Shown: positions 51,087 to 58,967 of the stretch, piece after piece
How positions within the stretch are numbered: the stretch's first letter is position 1
How the letters are laid out: every line of letters begins with the position of its first letter
Source: Limnochordaceae bacterium
Lineage (GTDB): Bacteria; Bacillota; Limnochordia; Limnochordales; Geochordaceae
Reading direction: 5' to 3'
Length of the DNA: 64,000 bases
NCBI GenBank assembly: GCA_014896295.1
Contig: JADBKR010000008.1
Span: 496,001 to 560,000 of the forward strand
Position numbers and translations under genes: made by a program
The notes under the pieces: model-generated
The model's database searches: none
What the model saw: only the letters and a program-made list of their open reading frames with translations
What the model was told of the DNA's origin: nothing

Positions 51087-51901
51087 GACGCCCGGAGCTG
51101 TAACAAGGCGGCGGCCAGGCGCACGAAAGCGGGCACGTCGAGCGCCTCGGCCCTGAGACCCCCGTCGATCCCGGCCCGCCGCAGCAGCTCCGCGGCGTCG
51201 TAAGGAGCCAGGTCGAGGGTGGCGAGGGCGTTCCTCAGCGTCTTGCGGCGCTGGCCGAAGGCGGCGCGAAGCACCGTCTCCAGCGCTTCCCCGAGCAAAG
51301 CGTCGGGCCGCCCCTCGTGGGGCTCGAGGCTGATCACGGTCGAGTCCACCTCGGGCGGGGGGAAAAAACAGCGCCGCGACACGTCGAACAGGCGGCGCAC
51401 CCGGGCGTGGGTGGCCACGGCCACTGTCAGCGAACCGTACGCCCCAGACCCGGGAGGGGCCACCAGGCGGTCGGCCACTTCCTTCTGCACCATCACGACC
51501 GCCCGGGCAAAGGCGCGGCTTCTTGCCAGGGCCAGCAGCAGCGGGCTCGTGATGGCGTAGGGCAGGTTGCCCGCCACCAGGCTCGGGGCGATGCGTTCGA
51601 GGCTGAGCGTCAGCACATCGGCGGCGACCACCCGCACCGGCCCGCCGGGGGCGTAGAGCTCGTGCTCCCGCAACACCCAGGCCAGAGCACGGGCCAGGCC
51701 GCCATCCTTCTCCACGGCGACGACCGAGCCGGCCCGCTCGCCCAGCGGGACGGTGATGGCGCCCAGGCCCGGGCCGATCTCCAGCACCCGATCGGCGGGG
51801 CCGGGAGCGACCGCGTCGGCCACCCGGCGTGCCACCCGGGGATCCACCAGGAAATGCTGGCTCAGCCGCCGCCGCGGCCGGAGCTCGAACCTGGCGAGCA
51901 A
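51077..51901 (-). CDS. ksgA: 16S rRNA (adenine1518/1519-N6,N6)-dimethyltransferase
   Basis: This 274-residue SAM-dependent enzyme methylates two adenines near the 3' end of 16S rRNA. Motifs are LSQHFLVD, the SAM-binding LEIGPGLGAIT, DVLTLSL and the catalytic NLPYAITSPLL. FGQRRKTLRNAL near the end is family-specific. The start shown is a TTG with no ribosome binding site; the in-frame codons upstream already read like KsgA (PSGVRAL) but hold no ATG, GTG or TTG after the nearest stop. It follows yabE on the same strand, as in Bacillus. Confidence 0.93.
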   Translation of the reverse strand: MLARFELRPRRRLSQHFLVDPRVARRVADAVAPGPADRVLEIGPGLGAITVPLGERAGSVVAVEKDGGLARALAWVLREHELYAPGGPVRVVAADVLTLSLERIAPSLVAGNLPYAITSPLLLALARSRAFARAVVMVQKEVADRLVAPPGSGAYGSLTVAVATHARVRRLFDVSRRCFFPPPEVDSTVISLEPHEGRPDALLGEALETVLRAAFGQRRKTLRNALATLDLAPYDAAELLRRAGIDGGLRAEALDVPAFVRLAAALLQLRASQP

Positions 51902-51944
51902 CGCCCGTACGCCGGACGGCGTGGCGGGATCGATCGGCTGCCTC

Positions 51945-52994
51945 TCAGTCGAGGACGTAGACGGTCACCGGCCGGCGTCCGAAGTGGAGCGCTTCGCGCA
52001 GGGTGTTGAAGCCGAGGTCGATCCGCCTGCCTTTGATGGCGCCCCCTACGTCGCCTGCCACGGCCAGGCCGTAGCCCGGGATGTACAGCCGCGTCCCCAG
52101 CGGAATCACGCGCGGATCCACCGCGACCACGCCCAGCCCCGCCCGCATGCCGGTCGCCGTGACCCCGTCGGCGGAGCGACCGGTGCTCTCCGGCCCGGGG
52201 TAATAGGCCGTGGCGATCATGGGCAACGCCTCCCGGTACCGGATCACGCCGGCCGGCGTCCGGAGCGTGCGCCAGACGATGCGGGTCCCGACCCCGATGA
52301 TCTGAGCGACCGGCTCCTGGATCCTGCGGGCCGCGACCACGGTCGTGGAGACCAGCTTGCCGTCCTCGTAGCGCAGGCGCTCCGTGTACTCGACCACGCC
52401 CTCGCGCCCCTCGCGCAAGATCCCCGTCTTGCCCTTCTCCCACCGGGGTTCCGCCCACCGCAAAGTCTTGAACGGAATGGGCTCGCGCCGGGTCCGGGTC
52501 ACTTCCTGCACCCGTACGACCCGCACCGTGGTGCCGGGCGTCACCGGTTGGTCGAGAGCCGGGGTCACCTCGTCGAGCGGCCCGAGCCTGATCGCTCGCT
52601 CCCGGAGCAGCTCGCCAACGGTGCCCCCGACGGCCAGGGTTTCGACCTGCTTGCCGTCCACGGTCACGATCACGTCGAAGGCGCGCTGCACCCGGATGGT
52701 CATGCCCGGGCGCACCTTGACCCCGAGGGCGGGCTCCGTCCGGTCACCCTCCCGCAGCTGCACGCCCAACTGCCGAAGCGCGCCAGCGACGTTGCCCCGG
52801 AACACCCGCCCCGCAACGACCCCCTCCTCCCCGTCGACGATCCGTACGGGGTGCAGCAGTACGGCCTGGCCCGCCCAGGCCAGTACTGCCAGCGCCGCAC
52901 AAAAAAGCGTCCCGCGCAGCGCAGCTCCGAAGCGAAGGGGTGCGGGAGCCGCCGGCCAGGGTTCCGGGGGCGAAGCGGCGCCGGGCTGCATCAT
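51945..52994 (-). CDS. yabE: YabE-like protein with DUF348, G5 and 3D domains
   Basis: A 349-residue exported wall protein. A signal anchor lies near residues 24-44. Two DUF348 ubiquitin-like modules follow, then a G5 domain (near residues 150-230, TRTRREPIPFKTLRW) and a C-terminal 3D domain with ATAYYPGPESTGRSADG, VDPRVIPLGTRLYIPGYG and DVGGAIKGRRIDL, which carries the three catalytic Asp. Such RpfB-like or YabE-like proteins cut peptidoglycan. It overlaps by four bases the small gene upstream and precedes ksgA, as expected. Confidence 0.9.
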   Translation of the reverse strand: MMQPGAASPPEPWPAAPAPLRFGAALRGTLFCAALAVLAWAGQAVLLHPVRIVDGEEGVVAGRVFRGNVAGALRQLGVQLREGDRTEPALGVKVRPGMTIRVQRAFDVIVTVDGKQVETLAVGGTVGELLRERAIRLGPLDEVTPALDQPVTPGTTVRVVRVQEVTRTRREPIPFKTLRWAEPRWEKGKTGILREGREGVVEYTERLRYEDGKLVSTTVVAARRIQEPVAQIIGVGTRIVWRTLRTPAGVIRYREALPMIATAYYPGPESTGRSADGVTATGMRAGLGVVAVDPRVIPLGTRLYIPGYGLAVAGDVGGAIKGRRIDLGFNTLREALHFGRRPVTVYVLD

Positions 52995-53212
52995 GGCGCA
53001 GCCCCGCCGGCCGGAGAGGCGCCGCCTGCCTGGCCCCGCCCGAGCCGCCGCAACCGGCCGGCTACCTCCCCGGGCGAGAGCTGCTCGATCTGGTCGATGA
53101 CCTCGATCGCCTCCTCCAGCTCCGCCTCCTCCAGGATCCCCTCCTGGTGGAGCCGGTAGTAGGCGTCCGCCAGGCGCAGCCGCACCCGCTCGAGCCGGTC
53201 GACGAGATCCAT
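52991..53212 (-). CDS. Small helical protein of unknown function
   Basis: I do not recognise the family. The 73-residue product is rich in Glu, Leu and Arg in its first 45 residues (RLERVRLRLADAYYRLHQEG), suggesting a coiled-coil, with a Gly/Ala tail. It sits between dnaB (nine bases upstream) and yabE (four-base overlap), with ribosome-independent coupling likely. It is real by position and codon usage. Confidence 0.65.
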   Translation of the reverse strand: MDLVDRLERVRLRLADAYYRLHQEGILEEAELEEAIEVIDQIEQLSPGEVAGRLRRLGRGQAGGASPAGGAAP

Positions 53213-53221
53213 GGCCGTGTA

Positions 53222-54658
53222 CTACTCCTGCTCTTCGAGGTCGACGAACCGGGTATACTCCCGGATGAAGCGCAGCCGTGCCACGCCTGTCGGGCCGCGC
53301 CGCTGCTTGGCCACGATGACCTCGACGACGCCTTCGGTACCCTTCTCTTTGGCCTTGTCGGGATGGTAGTAGTCGTCCCGGTACAAAAACATGACCACGT
53401 CGGCGAACTCCTCGATGTTGCCGCTGTCCCGCAGGTCCGACATCACCGGGCGCTTGTTGTCTCGAGCCTCGACGCCCCGGTTGAGCTGCGAGAGCAGGAT
53501 GATGGGGACGTCCAGCTCGCCCGCCAGGTCCCGCAGCTCTCGTACGATGTCGCCCACGACCAGCGCCCAGTTTTTGTTGGCCTCCGACGGAGGGCGGATC
53601 AGCTGGAGGTAGTCGATGACGATCAGGCCGAGGTCCTTGTGCGTCGCCTTGACCCGGCGCGCCTTGGCCCGGATGTCGGCCGCCGTGAGCCCCCGCCGGT
53701 CTACCACCAGAATCGGCAGCTCGTGCAGTTCGTTGAAGATCGACTGAGTCCGGGCGAACTTGCCGGGATCGAGGCGGGTGTTGTACTCGAACGAGGTGAT
53801 GGGCGACCCGCCCTCCTGCAGGCGGAACAACTCGCTGATGACGATGCGGTCGCCGATCTGCTCGTCATCCATCTCCAGGGAAAAGATCAGCACCGGCACC
53901 CGCTCGTAGCGGGCGACGTGCACCGCGAAGTTGAGGGCCAGCGCGGTCTTGCCCATGCTGGGCCGGGCCGCCAGGATGATCAGGTCTTTCTTCTTGAAGC
54001 CCGTCGTCAGCCCGTCGATGGATGGGAAGCTGACGTTGAGCCCGGGATTGCGCTTGCCTTCGCTGCGCTCCACCAGGTTGAAATAGCAGCGCGCCAGGAC
54101 GTCCCGGAGCGGCTTGATGTCCTCCTCGAGCGCACCTTCCTCGCTGGTCGCCTCGAACATCCACTGCTGGGCCTGGGACTGGCAGTCCGTCAGGGAAGGC
54201 GTGGTCTCGAACAGGATCATCTGCTCGATGCGCTGCGCCGCCTCCAGGATGCGCCGCCGGGCCTGCTTGTCCAGCAAGACGTCAACCGCCGGCTCCAGCT
54301 CCGCGGCCGTGCCGAAAGAGTCGGTCAGCTCGAGCAGGGCGCCTTCCGGGTCCGGCACGTCCGGCTCCTTGCGGAGCCGGTTGAAGACCTGGGTGAACGA
54401 GATCCGCCCCGTGGAATGGTACAGCTCTTCGATGATCCGGTAGATGGCCCGGTGCACCCGATCGTAGAAATGGGCCGCGCGGAGCCTGTCCATCACCAGG
54501 TCGGCCTTGTCGGGGTACTTGAGCAGGATGCCGAGCACCCGCCGCTCCGCGTCAGGGTCGAAGGGTACGAAGCTGCCGCGCGCCTCCGGCGCGACGGCCG
54601 CTCCCTGCCCCGGGGCCCTGCGCGACAGGGGCACTGCGCTCTCAATGGCCACGTCCAT
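53222..54658 (-). CDS. dnaB: Replicative DNA helicase DnaB
   Basis: This 478-residue hexameric helicase unwinds DNA at the fork. The N-terminal domain (from about residue 33, DPDAERRVLGILLKYP) is followed by a linker and a RecA-like C-terminal domain. Motifs are LIILAARPSMGKTALALN (Walker A), LGLIVIDYLQLI (Walker B) and ILLSQLNRGVEARDNKRP, with DRRGLTAADIRAKARR. It ends nine bases before the small helical gene and overlaps dnaD by 17 bases. Confidence 0.97.
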   Translation of the reverse strand: MDVAIESAVPLSRRAPGQGAAVAPEARGSFVPFDPDAERRVLGILLKYPDKADLVMDRLRAAHFYDRVHRAIYRIIEELYHSTGRISFTQVFNRLRKEPDVPDPEGALLELTDSFGTAAELEPAVDVLLDKQARRRILEAAQRIEQMILFETTPSLTDCQSQAQQWMFEATSEEGALEEDIKPLRDVLARCYFNLVERSEGKRNPGLNVSFPSIDGLTTGFKKKDLIILAARPSMGKTALALNFAVHVARYERVPVLIFSLEMDDEQIGDRIVISELFRLQEGGSPITSFEYNTRLDPGKFARTQSIFNELHELPILVVDRRGLTAADIRAKARRVKATHKDLGLIVIDYLQLIRPPSEANKNWALVVGDIVRELRDLAGELDVPIILLSQLNRGVEARDNKRPVMSDLRDSGNIEEFADVVMFLYRDDYYHPDKAKEKGTEGVVEVIVAKQRRGPTGVARLRFIREYTRFVDLEEQE

Positions 54659-55568
54659 ACAGCTCCTTCCACCGCCGGATGCGTTCCGGGTCGACGGGCC
54701 GGTACGCTTCCGCGTTGGGCACGCCGGTCATCGGGGCGTCGCTGCGGTCCGCGCCGGCCCGCCCGGCAGGCGCGGGCGATGCCGCGGGCGCGCCAGGGCC
54801 GGCAGCCTGCCCGCCCCGGGCGGGCGCGTGGATGACCGAGGCGAGCGAAGGCCGCCGCAACACGTCCTCCCACGTGCGCACCCCCTGGTTGTACCAGTTG
54901 CGCAGCACGCCCTCCAGGTAGCTGAAGCTGGCGAACTCGGCCGACCGGGCCGTCTGCTCGATGGCGAGAGCCACGACGTCCGTGGCCATGTGGCGCTCGG
55001 TGATCCACTCGCCGAGCCGCTGGGCCTGGGTGTCGCTGATGAGCCCGATCCGCTGGTGGTACCAGTCGAGTACTCCCCGCACGTCCGTCGGAAGGGTTGA
55101 CTCCCCGTTCGGCTCGTAGCCGGCACCCCCTTCGGGGGTGGCCGCCTCCGGCCCGTGAGCCGGCTCGGCGGACGCGGCGGCCTCCTGGCGGGCGCCGTCG
55201 GTCTCCGGGGAAGGGTGGCCCGCTCCGTCGGGCGGAGGGCCGAATTGCCGGGCGAACTCTGCCCCGGGCAGCGGCTCGTGGACGCGCAGTCCCTGCCCGC
55301 TCACCGGCTCGACCAGCCGGTACAGCCCGAGCGTCCGCAGCGCCTCGGCCGCCTCGAGGGGCGGCATGCGAAGGCTTCGGGCCAGGTACGAGGCCGGGTC
55401 CTCGTCATCCGGGGTGCCGCCGTGCTCGGCTGCGAAGCGCAAGACCAGCCAGGCACTCACAGCCTGCCACCCCATGCGCGGGGCATACAGGGTCAGGAGC
55501 TCCTCGGGCACCGGCAGGTACCGGCGCGCGGTCGGCGCAGGCTCGATCCGTAGGCGTCGGCGTCCCAT
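54642..55568 (-). CDS. dnaD: DnaD domain primosome protein
   Basis: This 308-residue primosomal protein has a winged-helix N-terminus (YLPVPEELLTLYAPRMGW) and a DnaB_2/DnaD C-terminal domain (residues about 165-235) with the conserved FSYLEGVLRNWYNQGV. A Pro/Glu/Ala-rich linker separates them. It helps load DnaB on DNA with PriA and DnaI; here it is next to dnaB. The gene overlaps dnaB, so both should be made together. Confidence 0.88.
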   Translation of the reverse strand: MGRRRLRIEPAPTARRYLPVPEELLTLYAPRMGWQAVSAWLVLRFAAEHGGTPDDEDPASYLARSLRMPPLEAAEALRTLGLYRLVEPVSGQGLRVHEPLPGAEFARQFGPPPDGAGHPSPETDGARQEAAASAEPAHGPEAATPEGGAGYEPNGESTLPTDVRGVLDWYHQRIGLISDTQAQRLGEWITERHMATDVVALAIEQTARSAEFASFSYLEGVLRNWYNQGVRTWEDVLRRPSLASVIHAPARGGQAAGPGAPAASPAPAGRAGADRSDAPMTGVPNAEAYRPVDPERIRRWKELYGRGH

Positions 55569-55589
55569 GCTGTGCCTCCGTGACAGGGT

Positions 55590-56723
55590 CTACTGGGCAG
55601 AGTTCTGCCTGGCCCCGACCCCTCCCTTCGGCTGCCGCGAAGGTGCCCAGTGAGCCTGGGCGGCCCGCAGGGCCGCCCGGGTGCGGTGCATCTCGATGGC
55701 GATGGTCACCAGACGGTCGAGCAAACGGGAGTAAGGCAGCCCCGACGCCTCCCACAGGCGTGGGTACATGCTTACGGCCGTGAAGCCGGGGATGGTGTTG
55801 ATCTCGTTGACCCACACCTTCCCGTCCGGCTTCACGAAAAAGTCGACCCGCGCCATCCCCCAGGCGTCCACCGCCTGGAAGGCGGCCAGCGCGAGCCGCC
55901 GCACCTCGCCGGCCACCGCGGGGTCCAGCTCGGCCGGTACCACGAGCCGGGTCCCCTCGTCGTAATACTTGGCCTCGTAATCGTAAAAGGCGCGGCGGGG
56001 CAGGATCTCCCCCGGCACCGACGCTTCCGGCTCGTCGGCGCCCAACACGCTGCACTCGACCTCCCGGGCGGGAGCCGCCGACGCCTCCACGAGCGCCTTG
56101 CGGTCGTACGAGAAGGCTTCGTCCAGGGCGCTGCGAGCCTGCTCGGGGCCCTCGGCCTGCTGCACGCCCACGCTCGACCCCAGATTGGCGGGCTTCACGA
56201 AGGCCGGAAACCCCGGATGCCTGGCGATCGCCTCCAGCACCCGGTCCGGATGGCGCAGCCACTCGTTGCGCCGCACCACCCGGTACGCCACCACGGGCAG
56301 GCCGGCCGCCCGGAAGACGGCCTTCATGAGGTCTTTGTCCATGCCCACGGCGCTGGCCGCCACGCCGGCTCCCACGTACGGGACCTCGGCGAGCTCGAAC
56401 ACCGCCTGGATGGTCCCATCTTCGCCCATTGGCCCGTGGAGCAGGGGAAAGGCCACGTCGATGGGGGGATTGGCGGGGTGCCCTGGCTGGGGCACCACGA
56501 CCACCGGCTGCAACGCGTCGACGTGCCCGGCCGCCAGGGCGTCCAGTACCCGAGCGGGGTCATCCCCGGTGTACCACCGGCCCTCCCGTGTCACGGCGAT
56601 GGGAAACAGTTCGTACCGATCCGGGTCCAGGGCCCTTACGACCGAGCGGGCGGACATGATGGAGACCTCGTGTTCCCCTGAGCGCCCGCCGAAAAGCAGT
56701 GCCAAGCGCAGCCTCTTGCTCAA
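55590..56723 (-). CDS. ddl: D-alanine-D-alanine ligase
   Basis: This 377-residue ATP-grasp enzyme joins two D-Ala for peptidoglycan. It has LALLFGGRSGEHEVSI, PLLHGPMGEDGTIQ, FVKPANLGSSVGV (ATP-binding), ARVDFFVKPDGKVWVNEINT and IPGFTAVSMYP. The TTG at 56723 is used, with GGAGG seven bases upstream; the frame is open far upstream to 57857 but that part is antisense to the permease. It precedes dnaD. A Gly/Arg tail of 30 residues is unusual. Confidence 0.94.
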   Translation of the reverse strand: MSKRLRLALLFGGRSGEHEVSIMSARSVVRALDPDRYELFPIAVTREGRWYTGDDPARVLDALAAGHVDALQPVVVVPQPGHPANPPIDVAFPLLHGPMGEDGTIQAVFELAEVPYVGAGVAASAVGMDKDLMKAVFRAAGLPVVAYRVVRRNEWLRHPDRVLEAIARHPGFPAFVKPANLGSSVGVQQAEGPEQARSALDEAFSYDRKALVEASAAPAREVECSVLGADEPEASVPGEILPRRAFYDYEAKYYDEGTRLVVPAELDPAVAGEVRRLALAAFQAVDAWGMARVDFFVKPDGKVWVNEINTIPGFTAVSMYPRLWEASGLPYSRLLDRLVTIAIEMHRTRAALRAAQAHWAPSRQPKGGVGARQNSAQ

Positions 56724-56822
56724 CGTCGTCCCTCCGTGTTCCTCGCGCCGGTTGTGCGTTACCCCTCTTATGCGTTTCCCCCGGACATGCTGCCCTTGCC
56801 ACGGGCGTAAGTCTTCTGCGCC

Positions 56823-58076
56823 GTGCAACACTCGGACGCTTCCCGCCGCCGCCCGATGGGCCTCGTCAGCGCCTGGGCGCTGGGCGTGGGCACCATGGTC
56901 GGAACGGGCATCTTCGCCCTTTCGGCCGACGCGGCGCGCTACGCCGGTCCGGCCGCGGTGGCCAGCTACCTCCTGGCAGGATTGGCCTGCCTCGTGCTGG
57001 CACTCAACTTCGGCCTCCTGGCTTCCGGCCGCCCTGTCTCCGGAGGGCCGTACGTCTACATCCGCGACGGCCTGGGGCCTCTCGTGGGCATCGTGGCGGG
57101 CTGGCAGCTGTGGCTCGGGATGGCGCTGTCCGCCTCCTTTTATGCCGTCGGCTTCGCGCGGTATCTCACCTATTTCTGGCCGGGCTCCCCGGCGAAGGGG
57201 GTCGCGGCGGCTACGGTGGCGCTCGTTTCCGTCGTCAACGTGATGGTGCCACGAGCCGCCTCCGTCCTGCAAAACCTTTCGGTAGGGTTTCTGCTTTTGG
57301 TCCTCGGGGGCCTCGTGGTCCTGGGTATTCCGCGTGTGGAGCCCGCGTTCTGGGTGCCGGTCGCGCCGTACGGGTGGCGGCCGGCGGTGGAGATCGTGCC
57401 CCTGGTCTTCACCTCTTACCTCGGCTTCGAGATGATCGCCCAGGCGGGCAACGCCTTCCGTGATCCGCGGCGCACCGTGCCGCTGGCGATGGTGGCGTCG
57501 GTGGCGACGGTGACCGCGCTGTACAGCGGCATCATGGTCGTGAGCCTGGGGGTCATCCACCACGTCGACCTGGCTCAGTCGCCGACCCCGCTCGCAGAGG
57601 TGGCTCGGCGACTCATGGGCCGGCCGGGGGCGGCCGTGGTCGCCATCGGGGGCATGGTGGCCGCTCTCTCCTCGGCCAACGGGGTCGTCCTCGCCTCCCT
57701 GGAGCTGGCGAGGGTCATGACCGGGGAGGGCTTCTGGCCCCCCTCCGGGTCCCGTGGCCGCCTCCCGGCGGCCGAACTGGCGGCCACGGCGGTCGCCGTG
57801 GCCGGCACCGCGGCCGGCGACCTGGAGTGGCTGGCGCGCGGCGTCGGCGTCCTCCATCTCCTGCCCTTCACGCTGGTCCCCATCACGCTGCTGCAGCTGT
57901 CGACGTCCCGCCGCGCCCGGCAGGTAACCCGAATGGCGCCGGCCTCCTCCGCCGTCGCCGTGGCAGGCATCGCGGTGATGGCCTTCGTGGTGAGGCAGTT
58001 ACGGTGGCCCGAGGTGCAGACCGCGGCATGGCTGAGCGCTCCGGCCCTGTTATGGGTGTGGCGGATGCGGCGGTAA
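56823..58076 (+). CDS. APC family amino-acid permease
   Basis: This 417-residue transporter of about 12 helices starts with the family segment GLVSAWALGVGTMVGTGIFAL, where the GxGxGxGIF-like motif binds amino acid backbone. It has a GGPYVYIRDGLG loop and VFTSYLGFEMIAQAGNAFRDP, typical of APC transporters. Substrate is unknown. It is the only forward gene between 51.1 and 64 kb, convergent with aroE, which it overlaps by 27 bases. The GTG start lacks a clear ribosome binding site; an ATG at 56856 is possible. Confidence 0.87.
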   Translation: MQHSDASRRRPMGLVSAWALGVGTMVGTGIFALSADAARYAGPAAVASYLLAGLACLVLALNFGLLASGRPVSGGPYVYIRDGLGPLVGIVAGWQLWLGMALSASFYAVGFARYLTYFWPGSPAKGVAAATVALVSVVNVMVPRAASVLQNLSVGFLLLVLGGLVVLGIPRVEPAFWVPVAPYGWRPAVEIVPLVFTSYLGFEMIAQAGNAFRDPRRTVPLAMVASVATVTALYSGIMVVSLGVIHHVDLAQSPTPLAEVARRLMGRPGAAVVAIGGMVAALSSANGVVLASLELARVMTGEGFWPPSGSRGRLPAAELAATAVAVAGTAAGDLEWLARGVGVLHLLPFTLVPITLLQLSTSRRARQVTRMAPASSAVAVAGIAVMAFVVRQLRWPEVQTAAWLSAPALLWVWRMRR

Positions 58077-58967
58077 CACCTCTTGCGCGGGTACCCGCAG
58101 CTCCCGGGCGAGGGCCCGAGCCATCGCGTCCACCGGGGCGTCCTGACCCGTCCAGAGGGCGAAAGCCTGCACTCCCTGGTAGAGCAGCATCGCCGCGCCC
58201 GGCACCACGGCCAGGCCGGCGCTCCGGGCCGCGCGCACGAGCGGCGTGACCGGCGGGCGATAGACCATCTCCAGGATGGCGGCACTGCCCGGCAGGCGCT
58301 CCGGGGCGACGAGGCCCGCGAGCCTTTCCCCCGCCGCATCGCCCTCCTCGCCCGTACTCTCCATGCCTGCCGGCGTGGCCTGGATCACCAGGTCCACCCC
58401 CCGCCTGGCGAGCGTCCCGGCCAGCGAGCCGTCCAACGGGAAAGCCTCGGTCGCCCCCAGCTCCTCCACCAGGGCGGCGGCCCGTTCCGGGCGACGGGCA
58501 CAGACACCGACCCAGGGGCTTCCTGCCCGCAGGCAAGCGTAGACGGCCGCCCTGGCCGCTCCGCCGGCGCCGAGTACCAGCACCCGGCGCTCACCCGCCT
58601 CCACGCCCCACGCCCGCAGGGCCAGGATGACCCCGGCCACGTCGGTGTTGTGACCCGACAAGCGCCCCCGGGCCGGGTCTGCCACGATGGTGTTGACGGC
58701 TCCGGTCGCGCGGGCCTCCTCCGACAGGTCGTCCATCCACCGCAGCACGGCTCGCTTGTGGGGAATGGTCACGTTGGCACCTGCGAAGCCCAGGCCCCTC
58801 AGGCCCGCCACCGCGAGCTCGAGCCGCTCGGGGGGCACCTCGAAGAGAAGATACGCCCACGCGGCCATCCGGAGGGCCCGGAAGGCGGCCCGGTGCATGG
58901 CAGGAGACGCCGAATGGCGCACCGGGTAGCCGAGCAGGCCTACGATGCGCGGGAGACCGTGCGCCAT
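58050..58967 (-). CDS. aroE: Shikimate 5-dehydrogenase
   Basis: This 305-residue NADP-dependent enzyme reduces 3-dehydroshikimate. Motifs are GLLGYPVRHSASPAMHRAA (shikimate binding), GANVTIPHKRAVL (catalytic Lys), GHNTDVAG, the nucleotide-binding VLVLGAGGAARAAVYA, and QATPAGM. It overlaps lonC upstream by 28 bases and the permease gene downstream. The long open frame reaching 59783 is antisense-like extension; the ATG at 58967 fits homology. Confidence 0.94.
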   Translation of the reverse strand: MAHGLPRIVGLLGYPVRHSASPAMHRAAFRALRMAAWAYLLFEVPPERLELAVAGLRGLGFAGANVTIPHKRAVLRWMDDLSEEARATGAVNTIVADPARGRLSGHNTDVAGVILALRAWGVEAGERRVLVLGAGGAARAAVYACLRAGSPWVGVCARRPERAAALVEELGATEAFPLDGSLAGTLARRGVDLVIQATPAGMESTGEEGDAAGERLAGLVAPERLPGSAAILEMVYRPPVTPLVRAARSAGLAVVPGAAMLLYQGVQAFALWTGQDAPVDAMARALARELRVPAQEVLPPHPPHP

